Shown here: in pieces, positions 33,796 through 42,703 of the stretch | Numbering within the stretch: the stretch's first letter is position 1 | Layout of the letters: each line of letters starts with the position of its first letter | Origin: JAKQIM01 sp029557965 | GTDB taxonomy: Bacteria; Chloroflexota; Anaerolineae; Anaerolineales; UBA4823 | Reading direction: 5' to 3' | NCBI GenBank assembly: GCA_035341015.1 | Contig: DAOQUL010000011.1 | Location: 1-64,000 of the forward strand | Length of the DNA stretch: 64,000 nucleotides | The notes under the pieces: model-generated | What the model saw: the letters and a program-made list of their open reading frames with translations, nothing else | What the model was told of the DNA's origin: nothing | Databases searched by the model: none | Program-made: the position numbers and the translations under genes

Positions 33796-35118
33796 ATGTC
33801 ACCCACAATCAAGGAAATTCTCATTACCAAATTGCAGGACCGCACCGCCAAGGTCGGTATCATTGGCCTGGGCTACGTGGGGCTGCCGCTGGCTGTCGCT
33901 TTTGGAGAGGCCGGCTTCCATGTAATTGGCGTTGATCTCGATGAGCGCAAGGTAAACTCGCTCAACCAGGGTACCAGCTATATCCAAGACGTACCCAGCG
34001 AACAGGTCAGTCGCCTGGTCAAGGCTGGGAAATTGGTTGCATCCACCGATTTCTCCCGCCTGGAAGAAACCGATGCGGTCAGCATCTGCGTGCCCACGCC
34101 GCTGCGCAAAGAAGGCGATCCCGACCTGTCTTTCATCCTGGCGGCGACTGAAAAACTGGCCAAGTACATGCACCCCGGAATGGTGGTGGTGCTCGAATCA
34201 ACCACCTACCCAGGCAACACGCGCGAGGTGCTGCTGCCCAAGCTGGGTGTGGAACTGGGGCTGACGGCGGGCGAGGATTTCTTCCTGGCCTTTTCGCCAG
34301 AACGCGTGGACCCGGGCCGCGAGGACTGGACCACCTACAACACGCCCAAGGTGATCGGCGGGATCACCGCCAACTGTTCTGAAGTATCTGCTACCTGGTA
34401 CGGGCAGGCACTGAAGACCATTGTGCCAGTCTCATCGACCGAGGCGGCCGAAATGGCCAAGCTGCTCGAGAACACCTTCCGCATGGTCAACATTGGCATG
34501 GTCAACGAGATGGCCCTGATGTGCAAACGCCTGGGCGTAGACGTGTGGGAAGTGATCGACGCCGCCGCCAGCAAGCCTTTTGGCTTCATGAAGTTCACCC
34601 CCGGCCCAGGGCTGGGCGGGCACTGCATTCCAATCGACCCACTTTACTTATCCTGGAAGCTGCACGCCCTCAAGTACACAGCCCGCTTTATTGAACTGGC
34701 CTCAGAGATCAACAGCAACATGCCGCGCCACGTGATCAGCCTGGTGATGGACGGCATGAACTCGCAGGGCAAGGCGCTCAAGGACAATCGTGTGTTGGTG
34801 CTGGGTGCTGCCTATAAGCCAGATATCGATGACCTGCGCGAATCCCCGGCCCTGGATGTAATTACCTTGCTAAAAGAGAAGGGCGCCCTTGTGCTGTACC
34901 ACGATCCATATATTGCCCAACTGCACCACGATGGTTGGGATATGATCAGCGTACCCGACCTGATGGCAGCCGTGCGCGCCGTAGACTGCGTGGTGATCAT
35001 CACCAACCACAGCACCTACGATTATCCAGCCATCCTGGATGCCGCCAAGCTGGTGGTGGATACTCGCAACGCCCTGGGCAAATTGGGCAAGGATAATCCG
35101 AAGGTTTTCAGGCTTTAA
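33796..35118 (+). CDS. UDP-N-acetylglucosamine/UDP-hexose 6-dehydrogenase (WbpA/TviB type)
   Basis: 440 residues. An N-terminal Rossmann fold (IGLGYVGLPLAV at ~23-34), ESTTYPGNT, ENTFRMVNIGMVNEMA, and catalytic Cys in GLGGHCIPIDP mark the UDP-glucose/UDP-ManNAc dehydrogenase superfamily. The VSICVPTPL and STEAAEMAKLLENTFR wording resembles the UDP-GlcNAc dehydrogenase branch (WbpA, TviB) more than Ugd. It oxidises C6 of a UDP sugar to a uronate with two NAD+. Ribosome site AAGGG upstream. First gene of the polysaccharide locus; 9 nt before the epimerase, which likely uses its product. Confidence 0.88.
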   Translation: MSPTIKEILITKLQDRTAKVGIIGLGYVGLPLAVAFGEAGFHVIGVDLDERKVNSLNQGTSYIQDVPSEQVSRLVKAGKLVASTDFSRLEETDAVSICVPTPLRKEGDPDLSFILAATEKLAKYMHPGMVVVLESTTYPGNTREVLLPKLGVELGLTAGEDFFLAFSPERVDPGREDWTTYNTPKVIGGITANCSEVSATWYGQALKTIVPVSSTEAAEMAKLLENTFRMVNIGMVNEMALMCKRLGVDVWEVIDAAASKPFGFMKFTPGPGLGGHCIPIDPLYLSWKLHALKYTARFIELASEINSNMPRHVISLVMDGMNSQGKALKDNRVLVLGAAYKPDIDDLRESPALDVITLLKEKGALVLYHDPYIAQLHHDGWDMISVPDLMAAVRAVDCVVIITNHSTYDYPAILDAAKLVVDTRNALGKLGKDNPKVFRL

Positions 35119-35127
35119 AGAAAAGAT

Positions 35128-36114
35128 ATGGCTAATTACCTGGTCACCGGAACTGCCGGTTTCATTGCATCGCGCGTTTGCGAGCTGCTGTTGGCAAACG
35201 GGCACAATGTGGTTGGGGTGGATAACATGAACGACGCCTACGACCCACGCATGAAAGAATACCGCCTGAAAAAGCTGTTGGCTCTGCCGGCAGGGCCAGG
35301 CGGGGCTGCTTTCACCTTCCAACACCTGGATATCAGCGACCGCGCTGCGATTGAAACGCTCAAAGCCAACCGGTTTGACGCGGTCATCAACCTGGCTGCA
35401 CGAGCGGGCGTTCGGCAGTCGCTTGAAGACCCCTGGGTCTACGTAGATACCAATGTGACCGGCACGCTGAATCTGCTGGAGATGTGCCGCAGCCAGGGTA
35501 TCTCCAAGTTCATCCTGGCATCCACTTCCAGCATCTATGGCAAAGATGCCCCCCTGCCCACCCCTGAAGATGCCGACAGCAACCAGCCCTTGCAGGCTTA
35601 TGCTGCTAGCAAAAAAGGCGCGGAAGCCTTATGCCATGTCTACCATTACCTATACGGCCTGGACGTGACCATTTTCCGCTTCTTCACTGTTTACGGCCCC
35701 GCCCCCCGTCCAGATATGGTCATGTTCCGTTTTGCCCAATGGATCAGCGAGGGCCGGCCCGTCAAACTGAATGGGGATGGCGAACAGACGCGCGGCTTCA
35801 CCTACCTGGATGATATCGCCCGCGGCGTTATCTTGGGGCTCAAGCCGCTCGGTTATGAGATCATCAACCTGGGCGGGCACGAAACCATCAGCATCAACCA
35901 GCTTCTGCACCTGTTTGAGACTTATATTGGCCGCCAAGCGATCATTGAACGCCAGCCAATCCACCCGGCGGATATGCTCGCCAACTGGGCAGATACGCAG
36001 AAGGCCGGGCGGCTGCTGGGCTGGGAGCCTACCGTATCCCTGCAAGAAGGTGTCAAACGCCTGGTCGATTGGTACCAGGCCGAACGAGACTGGGCCAGCC
36101 AGATCAAGCTTTAA
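35128..36114 (+). CDS. UDP-uronate 4-epimerase-like extended SDR
   Basis: 328 residues. It resembles the UDP-glucuronate 4-epimerase (CapI/LspL) group: VDNMNDAYDPRMKEYRL, AARAGVRQSLEDP, STSSIYG, YAASKKGAEAL (catalytic Tyr/Lys) and FRFFTVYGPAPRPDM. The NAD-binding motif is GTAGFIA, with the third Gly replaced by Ala. Probably acts on the UDP-uronate or UDP-GlcNAcA made by the upstream dehydrogenase to give the galacto form. The last base of its TAA is the first of the next ATG. Confidence 0.87.
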   Translation: MANYLVTGTAGFIASRVCELLLANGHNVVGVDNMNDAYDPRMKEYRLKKLLALPAGPGGAAFTFQHLDISDRAAIETLKANRFDAVINLAARAGVRQSLEDPWVYVDTNVTGTLNLLEMCRSQGISKFILASTSSIYGKDAPLPTPEDADSNQPLQAYAASKKGAEALCHVYHYLYGLDVTIFRFFTVYGPAPRPDMVMFRFAQWISEGRPVKLNGDGEQTRGFTYLDDIARGVILGLKPLGYEIINLGGHETISINQLLHLFETYIGRQAIIERQPIHPADMLANWADTQKAGRLLGWEPTVSLQEGVKRLVDWYQAERDWASQIKL

Positions 36115-37484
36115 TGGCAGAGAAACCTCGCATCACCGACACACTACGTGCCTGGTGGCAGGATAAACTCCTGCGCGGCATCGTCAAGAACAGCAGCTAT
36201 ATCTTCGGCAGCAATGCAATTGCCGTGGCGCTCAGCATGCTGCAAGGCATCCTGGCAGCACGCCTGTTGGGGGCAGAGGCTCTCAGCCCGCTGGTTGCGG
36301 TGATCATGCCGTATGCGTCAAATGTCAACCGCCTGCTCTCCTTCCGCATGAGCGAGCTGGTGGTGCGCTACCTGGGCCAGGCCCTGGCTGATGAGCGCAA
36401 AGACCGGGCCGCGGCCATGGTCAAGGGGGCGGCCCTGGTCGAATCCATCACAGTCATCCTGGCGTATGGTGTACTTGTGCTGTCTGCACCTCTGGCAGCA
36501 CGTTACCTGGCTAAAGACGAGGCCTTCACGCCGCTCTTCTTGATCTATGGCCTGTACCTGCTGACCCATTTTGGATACGAGACCGCTACTGGGGTCTTGC
36601 AATCTTTCAAACTCTTTAACCAGGTGGCGCTGGTCAACCTGGGGCAAAGCATCATCACCACCGTGCTGATCCTGGCTGCCTGGATCGCCAAATGGGACCT
36701 GGGAGCGGTGCTGTTAGCTTATCTGTTGGGTAAGGCCTTTGCGGGGCTGGTGATCGTCACCCTGGCCTTCCGCCAGCTCAACGCCAGCCTGGGACGCGGC
36801 TGGTGGCGCACTTCTTTGCGCACCGTTCCTGATTGGCGCGCCATCCTGCGCTTTGCCATCAGCACCAACCTGCAGGGCACGGTCAACCTGGCTGTGCGCG
36901 ACAGCGAAACCCTGCTCATCTCACTGCTGCGTTCGCCAATTGAAGGGCTGTACTACAGTTATGCCATGAAGCTCATCAATATGGTGATGCTGCCCATCGA
37001 GCCCTTCATTGCGCCCACCTATGCTGAGATCGCCCAGACCACGGCTCGCCGTGATTGGGTGCTGACCCGCCGCCTGCTCAAACGCGTCAGCGCCATCGCC
37101 GCCGCCTGGACCCTGCCCGTATCGCTCGGGCTGGTGGTCTTCGGCGCCTGGTTGATTCCCTTCATGTACGGGCCCGATTTCAGCCCGGCCTATCCGGCGC
37201 TGGTGCTGTTATTGGTGGGCTACGGTTTTGCCAATATCTTGCATTGGAACCGCCCCCTGCTCTTGGCCCTGGGGATGCCCGTCTTTCCACTCAAAGTATC
37301 GGCTGTGGTGGGCTCCTTCAAGACCCTGCTCACCTTCTGGCTGCTGCCCGCCCTGGGATATGTTGCCGAGGCCGCCATCATGTCGGCGTATTTTGTCGCC
37401 TCCATTGGCGTGATCATCTGGAAAGGGCTGAGCAAGATGCGAAGCCAAGAGATTGCCGCCACCAATGGCAATAGTGAAGCATGA
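36114..37484 (+). CDS. Wzx-type polysaccharide flippase (MOP/PST superfamily)
   Basis: 456 residues with about 12-14 membrane segments. The pattern NSSYIFGSNAIAVALSMLQGILAARLLGAEALSPL is typical of polysaccharide transport proteins that flip lipid-linked repeat units. Positive charges lie in several cytoplasmic loops (RRDWVLTRRLLKR). Start at 36114 from TAATG overlap; the stop overlaps the next ATG (ATGA). Presence alongside an ABC exporter at 52-54 kb means two export routes in one locus. Confidence 0.85.
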   Translation: MAEKPRITDTLRAWWQDKLLRGIVKNSSYIFGSNAIAVALSMLQGILAARLLGAEALSPLVAVIMPYASNVNRLLSFRMSELVVRYLGQALADERKDRAAAMVKGAALVESITVILAYGVLVLSAPLAARYLAKDEAFTPLFLIYGLYLLTHFGYETATGVLQSFKLFNQVALVNLGQSIITTVLILAAWIAKWDLGAVLLAYLLGKAFAGLVIVTLAFRQLNASLGRGWWRTSLRTVPDWRAILRFAISTNLQGTVNLAVRDSETLLISLLRSPIEGLYYSYAMKLINMVMLPIEPFIAPTYAEIAQTTARRDWVLTRRLLKRVSAIAAAWTLPVSLGLVVFGAWLIPFMYGPDFSPAYPALVLLLVGYGFANILHWNRPLLLALGMPVFPLKVSAVVGSFKTLLTFWLLPALGYVAEAAIMSAYFVASIGVIIWKGLSKMRSQEIAATNGNSEA

Positions 37485-38608
37485 AAATCACTTGCATTGC
37501 TGCATCTGAAATCCCCTCTGCAACCGCCAACAGCATCCAGGTAATGAAAGCCTGCCAGGCGTTGGCCCAGCTTGGGCATGAGGTGCACCTGCTGGTGCCG
37601 CGCAGGGCGGGCAGCCAACCACCAACCCCAGAGGCGCTGAAAACCCATTATGGGCTGGCAGATCTCTTCCCGATCGAATGGATGCCTGCCCACCCACGCT
37701 GGAAACGCTATGATTTTTGCTGGCGAGCAGTCCGGCGGGCCAAGGCCTTGGGAGCCGGCCTGGTTTATGTATGGCCTTTACAAGCCGCTGACCTGGCCCT
37801 CCTGGCAGGATTGGGTGTGATCCTGGAGATGCACGGCCCACCCGAAGGCGGGCTAGGGCCCTGGCTCTTCCGCATCTTTCTCGGCCTGCCCGGGCGCAAG
37901 CGCATCCTGCCGATCACCCAGGCGCTGAAGCAGTTATTGGCTGCCCGTTATTCGCTATCCCATGTGGAGACTGTGATCTCTCCCAATGCCATTGACCTTG
38001 AGCGCTACGCCTCCCTACCCCCGCCGTCCGAGGCCCGAAGCGAACTCGGCCTGCCTGAACAGTTCACCGTGGGGTACACCGGGCATCTCTACCCAGGCCG
38101 GGGGATGAATATGCTGGTAGCGCTGGCACAGCGCTTCTCTCACCTGCACTTTTTGTGGGTGGGCGGCAACCCCAATGATGTGAACCACTGGAAGGAGCGC
38201 CTGGCTTCTGAGAAACTGAACAACGTCACCCTGACCGGATTTATTGAGAACCACCGGCTGCCCATTTACCAGGCGGCGGCAGACGTGCTGCTGATGCCAT
38301 ATGAACGCACCATTGCCGGCAGCAGCGGGGGCAATTCAGCCTTGTATGCCAGCCCAATGAAGATGTTTGACTACATGGCTTGCCGTCGCGCCATCATCTC
38401 CAGTGACCTGCCCGTGATCGGTGAAGTGTTGAACGAGACCAATGCCGTGCTGTGCCCGCCCGAAGATCCCGAAGCATGGGCCGCCGCTCTGCAAGCGCTG
38501 TATCAAGACCAACCCCGCCGCCTGCATCTGGCCCAGCAAGCCCTGCAAGACGTGAAACGCTTTACATGGCAAGCACGTGCTGCCCGTGCCATCGAAGGCT
38601 GGCAATGA
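37481..38608 (+). CDS. Glycosyltransferase family 4 (GT-B)
   Basis: 375 residues. Retaining GT-B fold: GYTGHLYPGRGMNML starts the donor domain, and the C-terminal FDYMACRRAIISSDLPVIGEVL is the E/D-containing donor site seen in GT4. The N-terminal domain carries ATANSIQVMKACQALAQLGH, the acceptor-side helix. Adds a sugar to a lipid-linked intermediate; sugar unknown. Overlaps both neighbours by ATGA. Confidence 0.9.
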   Translation: MKITCIAASEIPSATANSIQVMKACQALAQLGHEVHLLVPRRAGSQPPTPEALKTHYGLADLFPIEWMPAHPRWKRYDFCWRAVRRAKALGAGLVYVWPLQAADLALLAGLGVILEMHGPPEGGLGPWLFRIFLGLPGRKRILPITQALKQLLAARYSLSHVETVISPNAIDLERYASLPPPSEARSELGLPEQFTVGYTGHLYPGRGMNMLVALAQRFSHLHFLWVGGNPNDVNHWKERLASEKLNNVTLTGFIENHRLPIYQAAADVLLMPYERTIAGSSGGNSALYASPMKMFDYMACRRAIISSDLPVIGEVLNETNAVLCPPEDPEAWAAALQALYQDQPRRLHLAQQALQDVKRFTWQARAARAIEGWQ

Positions 38609-40029
38609 ATCAAGAGAAACGCCCCCTTCGCATTTGGCTTGGCATCACCCTTGCCGCGGCTATCCTGGTGCGCATTGCCCTGCTGGTGGGTTATGCACCC
38701 GTGCCTTACGGCGATTCTGCCTCTTACCGCCGCTTATCACGCTCGGTGCTGAATCACTTTGAGCGCTACGACGGCACACGCACGCCAGGCTATCCAGTCT
38801 TCCTGGCGATCGTCGGCTCAGATGAGCGTGTGTGGTTGGTGCAAATGGTTATGGGCCTGGCCATCACCCTGCTGTTCTTCTACATCGCCTGGCGGCTGAG
38901 CGGCAAAGCATGGCTGGCAGGGTTGGCAGGGTTGGCGCACAGCCTGAGCCTGGGCCAGCTTTTCTTCGAAGCCAACCTGCTCACCGAAACCCTGACCACA
39001 TTCCTGATCATCCTGGCCCTGGCAGGGGTGCTTCTCTTGCAGAAGGGGTCGCCTGCCAAACCCCCCTCTCCCCTGTTGGCTTTGACCATTGGACTTTTCA
39101 GCGCTTTAGCCCTCATCACGCGCCCCCTATTCATTTACTTGCCCTTCATCGCTCTTTTCTTTATCCTCCTGGCAGGTCTCAAACCTGGGACGATCAAGCC
39201 GCTTGACCCAAAGCGCTGGCTCTTCAACTTACTGGTTTTTCTTGTGCCGGTGGCGCTGATCCTCGGCGGCTGGGTCACTTTCATCCACAGCCGGTTTGGG
39301 GATTGGGGGCTGACCACCATGACCGGGTACCACCTGGTACAGCATACCGGCGGCTTTTTTGAATATGCCCCTGATGAGTATGCCGTCATTCGAGACACAT
39401 ACTTGCGCTATCGGGATGCTCACATTGCGCAATTCGGCACGCAAACCAACACCATCTGGGATGCCATCCCTGAGTTGAGTAAGGTTTCTGGCCTCAATTT
39501 CTACGATCTCTCGCGCACCCTGGCCCACATCTCAACCGGACTGATCTTGGAACACCCAGAACTATATCTACGCAATGTACTTAAGGGTTGGTGGTACTTC
39601 TGGTTTGCACCCGTCTACTGGTCGCCAGAGGCCTTGCGCATCCCGGCCCTGGCTGCACCGATCCAATGGCTGGTCAACGTCCAGCGCATCCTTGCTGCCG
39701 GGTTCAACCTGTTTTTCGTGATCACATCTTTGCTGTGGATGTTCCAGGAAGCGAAGCAATTTTTCATAAAACGGCGCACCCCGGCTGGCACCGCCCTCGC
39801 CAACCGTGGAGAAGCTGCTCAACCCACCTTTGCACCCTTTTTATGGTATCTGGCTGCCAGCATCTGGATTGCATCCATCCTGCAATCGATGCTCGATCAC
39901 GGTGATAACCCCCGCTTTTTGGTTCCGTTGCAATCCACCGTGATCTTATGGGGGCTGTGGTACTTGGGCCAGGCCGCTCCGCATTGGATTCAAAACATCA
40001 AAGAGCGCCGGCTTTTCCAAAAAAGATGA
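38605..40029 (+). CDS. GT-C-type multi-pass membrane protein (ArnT/PMT-like)
   Basis: 474 residues with about 10 membrane segments. An early loop contains YGDSASYRRLS and a further loop TRTPGYPVFLAI, the pattern of the dolichyl-phosphate-mannosyltransferase/ArnT (GT39/83) fold, where an acidic residue in the first loop is catalytic. Likely transfers a sugar from a polyprenyl-phosphate donor outside the membrane. The ATG at 38605 overlaps the upstream TGA; the frame is open further upstream but inside the previous gene. Confidence 0.75.
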   Translation: MNQEKRPLRIWLGITLAAAILVRIALLVGYAPVPYGDSASYRRLSRSVLNHFERYDGTRTPGYPVFLAIVGSDERVWLVQMVMGLAITLLFFYIAWRLSGKAWLAGLAGLAHSLSLGQLFFEANLLTETLTTFLIILALAGVLLLQKGSPAKPPSPLLALTIGLFSALALITRPLFIYLPFIALFFILLAGLKPGTIKPLDPKRWLFNLLVFLVPVALILGGWVTFIHSRFGDWGLTTMTGYHLVQHTGGFFEYAPDEYAVIRDTYLRYRDAHIAQFGTQTNTIWDAIPELSKVSGLNFYDLSRTLAHISTGLILEHPELYLRNVLKGWWYFWFAPVYWSPEALRIPALAAPIQWLVNVQRILAAGFNLFFVITSLLWMFQEAKQFFIKRRTPAGTALANRGEAAQPTFAPFLWYLAASIWIASILQSMLDHGDNPRFLVPLQSTVILWGLWYLGQAAPHWIQNIKERRLFQKR

Positions 40030-40056
40030 GAAGTAATCATCACGCAGAGAGCGTAC

Positions 40057-41697
40057 ATGAGCGATCAAACCTTTCTTAACCGAATTCCTCCACCTCTCCG
40101 CCAGGCGTTGTCCTGGACCATCCAAATCTTGGGTGGGGGCAGCCTGCTGGCCATCATCGATGGGCGCGGCAATTTTCTGGCCGCCTGGGGTGCATACACG
40201 CTGTTATTTGCCCTGGCCGCGGCCGCCATCTACGGCGCCTGGAAAGTCTCTGGCAGCGACAAAGCAACCCTGGCCCCAGCCCAACTTGCTTTTGGGGCCC
40301 GCCTGGCACTTGGCGGGCTGTTATTGATTTTCTTGCCCATTCTTGGCTATGCGAATAGCGTAGAGCACCAGGCCGGTTATGTCTTCCACGACGCCTACAT
40401 CCGCGATACCCAGGCCTGGGAGCTGGCGACAGCCTCCGACCCGCTCAGCGATGCCTTTTCAGGGGATTATTCCGGTGACCAGTACGGGGGCCTGCTGGCA
40501 CTGAGCGCCGCGATCTACCGCCTGCTCAGCCCTGATGCCCACCGCCCGCTGATGATCGTCCTTTTGGGGGCGGCTGCCGCGGCCTGCGGTACCCTGCTGC
40601 TTGGCAAGGCCGCTGGAAGCTGGTTCGGCCCGGGGATAGGCGCTACAGCCGCCTGGATCTTTGCCCTTTACCCCGAGAGCGTGCTGTTAGGCTCCAGCCA
40701 GATGCGTGAACCCTTTGTGTTAGCTGCCGTTGCCATGACCTTCTTTGGTCTGGCCCAGGCGCACAAAGAGGGACATGAGACCGGCCGGTTTTGGCCGGCC
40801 ATCGCCTGGGTGGTTGCCGCGGGGCTGATCCTCTTCTTGATCCAACCCCTGGCCGCTTTTATCGCTATTGGAGTCTTGTTGGGAGCCTGGGTTCTTGACC
40901 CCGGCGCCTGGCTCTCTTCTCAACGCAGCCGGGTCTTGCTGCCTGCCACTCTGCTGGCGGGCTTGTTGGTGGTGGCCCTGCTGGTAGGGGGTGCGATCCT
41001 GGCCAACCTGCCTTCTTTGCAGGGCAGCGGGCCATTTGGCGTACTATTTGCCTGGCTGCAAAACAACTTTCAATTCCAATCCTACCTCACCGAGCGCGCT
41101 TCTGGCATGTTCCAAAAACTGCTCGACAGCGCCGGTGAGCAGTGGCGCTGGTTGATTGTGACGGTATATGGCATTGCCCAACCCGTCCTTCCGGCTGTGG
41201 TTGGCGACCCCGATGCCGCCCCCCTGATGCGCACGATTGGATTCTTACGCGCCGCCGGGTGGTATGCCCTAGCGCCCTTCTTGGTGTACGGGCTCACCGG
41301 CGCGCTGCGCGCCAAAGGCGAAGCACGCCGCATGCAGTTGACCTGGCTCAGCGTGGCCGGATGGGCATGGATCATTATTGCGGCCCTGAACGCAGGCGGC
41401 GACCAGTGGGACAACCCGCGCTATCGCGCCATCCTGCTGGCCTGGCAGGCCCTTTTGGCTGCCTGGGCCTGGGGCTGGGCCCGCCAACGCGGCGACGCCT
41501 GGCTGTACCGCTGGTTAGCTGTTGAAGCCGTCTTCGTAGGGATGTTCACCGAGTGGTACGCCAGCCGCTACTTCACCAGCCTGCCTCACCTGGATATCCG
41601 GATCATGATTGCCGCAACCCTGGTCATCACCCTGCTCATCCTGGTTGGCGGCTGGCTCAAAGATCGGAAGACAAAATCCAGGGGCGATAGGTTATAA
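40057..41697 (+). CDS. Large multi-pass membrane protein, GT-C-like
   Basis: 546 residues with about 12 membrane segments. The first large outer loop has YVFHDAYIRDTQAWEL, an acidic HDAYIRDT motif that could be the catalytic site of a GT-C glycosyltransferase; SQMREPFVLAAVA follows another helix. No named family identified. It could be a glycosyltransferase or polymerase. Its last codons carry the gmd promoter. Confidence 0.65.
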   Translation: MSDQTFLNRIPPPLRQALSWTIQILGGGSLLAIIDGRGNFLAAWGAYTLLFALAAAAIYGAWKVSGSDKATLAPAQLAFGARLALGGLLLIFLPILGYANSVEHQAGYVFHDAYIRDTQAWELATASDPLSDAFSGDYSGDQYGGLLALSAAIYRLLSPDAHRPLMIVLLGAAAAACGTLLLGKAAGSWFGPGIGATAAWIFALYPESVLLGSSQMREPFVLAAVAMTFFGLAQAHKEGHETGRFWPAIAWVVAAGLILFLIQPLAAFIAIGVLLGAWVLDPGAWLSSQRSRVLLPATLLAGLLVVALLVGGAILANLPSLQGSGPFGVLFAWLQNNFQFQSYLTERASGMFQKLLDSAGEQWRWLIVTVYGIAQPVLPAVVGDPDAAPLMRTIGFLRAAGWYALAPFLVYGLTGALRAKGEARRMQLTWLSVAGWAWIIIAALNAGGDQWDNPRYRAILLAWQALLAAWAWGWARQRGDAWLYRWLAVEAVFVGMFTEWYASRYFTSLPHLDIRIMIAATLVITLLILVGGWLKDRKTKSRGDRL

Positions 41698-41712
41698 TTC
41701 ACTTTCTGAATT
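41693..41712 (+). promoter_or_regulatory. gmd promoter with AATTCA-N5-TGAATT operator
   Basis: TATAAT (41693-41698) is overlapped by a 17-bp inverted repeat AATTCA-CTTTC-TGAATT (41696-41712). Nearly the same sequence occurs at 49811-49836 upstream of the winged-helix gene. The -35 is poor (AAGACA at 19 bp), as expected of an activator- or repressor-controlled promoter. Confidence 0.65.
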
Positions 41713-41728
41713 TTATCTCTCGAGGAGA

Positions 41729-42703
41729 ATGAACTTGCCTACTGCGCTTATCACCGGGATTACCGGTCAAGACGGTTCTTACCTGGCAGAGCTGCTGCTC
41801 TCCAAAAACTATAAAGTCATTGGCATGGTGCGCCGCTCCAGCACCCTGACCTTTGAACGCATCCAACATTTGCAAGACGATATCGAGATCATCCAGGGCG
41901 ACCTGCACGATCAAAGCTCGCTGATGGACCTGCTCGAACAGCATAAGCCTGACGAGATCTACAACCTGGCGGCCCAATCGTTCGTTCCCACCTCCTGGAA
42001 CCAGCCCGTTCTCACCGGCGAGGTGACCGGCCTGGGCGTGACACGCATGCTGGAGGCGGTTCGTTTGATCAGCCCCAAGACGCGCTTTTACCAGGCGTCT
42101 TCCTCCGAAATGTTTGGTAAGGTGCGCGAAGTGCCCCAGCGCGAAACGACACCCTTCTACCCACGCAGCCCCTATGGGGTAGCGAAAATGTACGGGCACT
42201 GGATCACGGTCAACTATCGCGAGTCGTACAACCTGTTTTCAGTTTCAGGCATCTTGTTCAATCACGAGAGCCCGCGCCGCGGTCTCGAATTTGTGACCCG
42301 CAAGATCACTTATGGTGCCGCCCGCATCAAGCTTGGCCTGGCCAAAGAGCTGCGCCTGGGCAACCTGGAAGCGCGCCGCGACTGGGGCTTTGCCGGCGAC
42401 TATGTAGAAGCCATGTGGCGCATGCTGCAAGCCGATCAGCCCGATGATTTTGTGGTTGGCACCGGTGAGACGCATTCGGTGCGCGAGTTTTGCGAGAAGG
42501 CATTTGGCCACCTGGGCATGGATTACGAACAGTACGTGGTGGTAGACCCACGGTTTTACCGCCCGGCCGAGGTTGACCTGCTGGTTTCAGACCCCAGCCA
42601 TGCGAAAAATGTACTCGGCTGGCAGCCCCAGGTTAATTTTGAAGGGTTGGTACGCATGATGGTTGAAGCGGATATCAAGCGCCTGGGGAAGGAGATCGCC
42701 TGA
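41729..42703 (+). CDS. gmd: GDP-mannose 4,6-dehydratase
   Basis: 324 residues. NADP-binding TGITGQDGSYLAELLL, MVRRSSTLTFERIQHL, SSSEMFGKVREVPQRE, YGVAKMYGHWI (Tyr/Lys) and FNHESPRRGLEFVTRKI are all Gmd hallmarks. Makes GDP-4-keto-6-deoxymannose, used by the fcl product at 51291 to make GDP-L-fucose. GGAG lies only 2-4 nt before the ATG at 41729, so the in-frame TTG at 41735 (7-nt spacing) may be the true start; the difference is two residues. CTGA overlap with the next gene. Confidence 0.93.
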   Translation: MNLPTALITGITGQDGSYLAELLLSKNYKVIGMVRRSSTLTFERIQHLQDDIEIIQGDLHDQSSLMDLLEQHKPDEIYNLAAQSFVPTSWNQPVLTGEVTGLGVTRMLEAVRLISPKTRFYQASSSEMFGKVREVPQRETTPFYPRSPYGVAKMYGHWITVNYRESYNLFSVSGILFNHESPRRGLEFVTRKITYGAARIKLGLAKELRLGNLEARRDWGFAGDYVEAMWRMLQADQPDDFVVGTGETHSVREFCEKAFGHLGMDYEQYVVVDPRFYRPAEVDLLVSDPSHAKNVLGWQPQVNFEGLVRMMVEADIKRLGKEIA

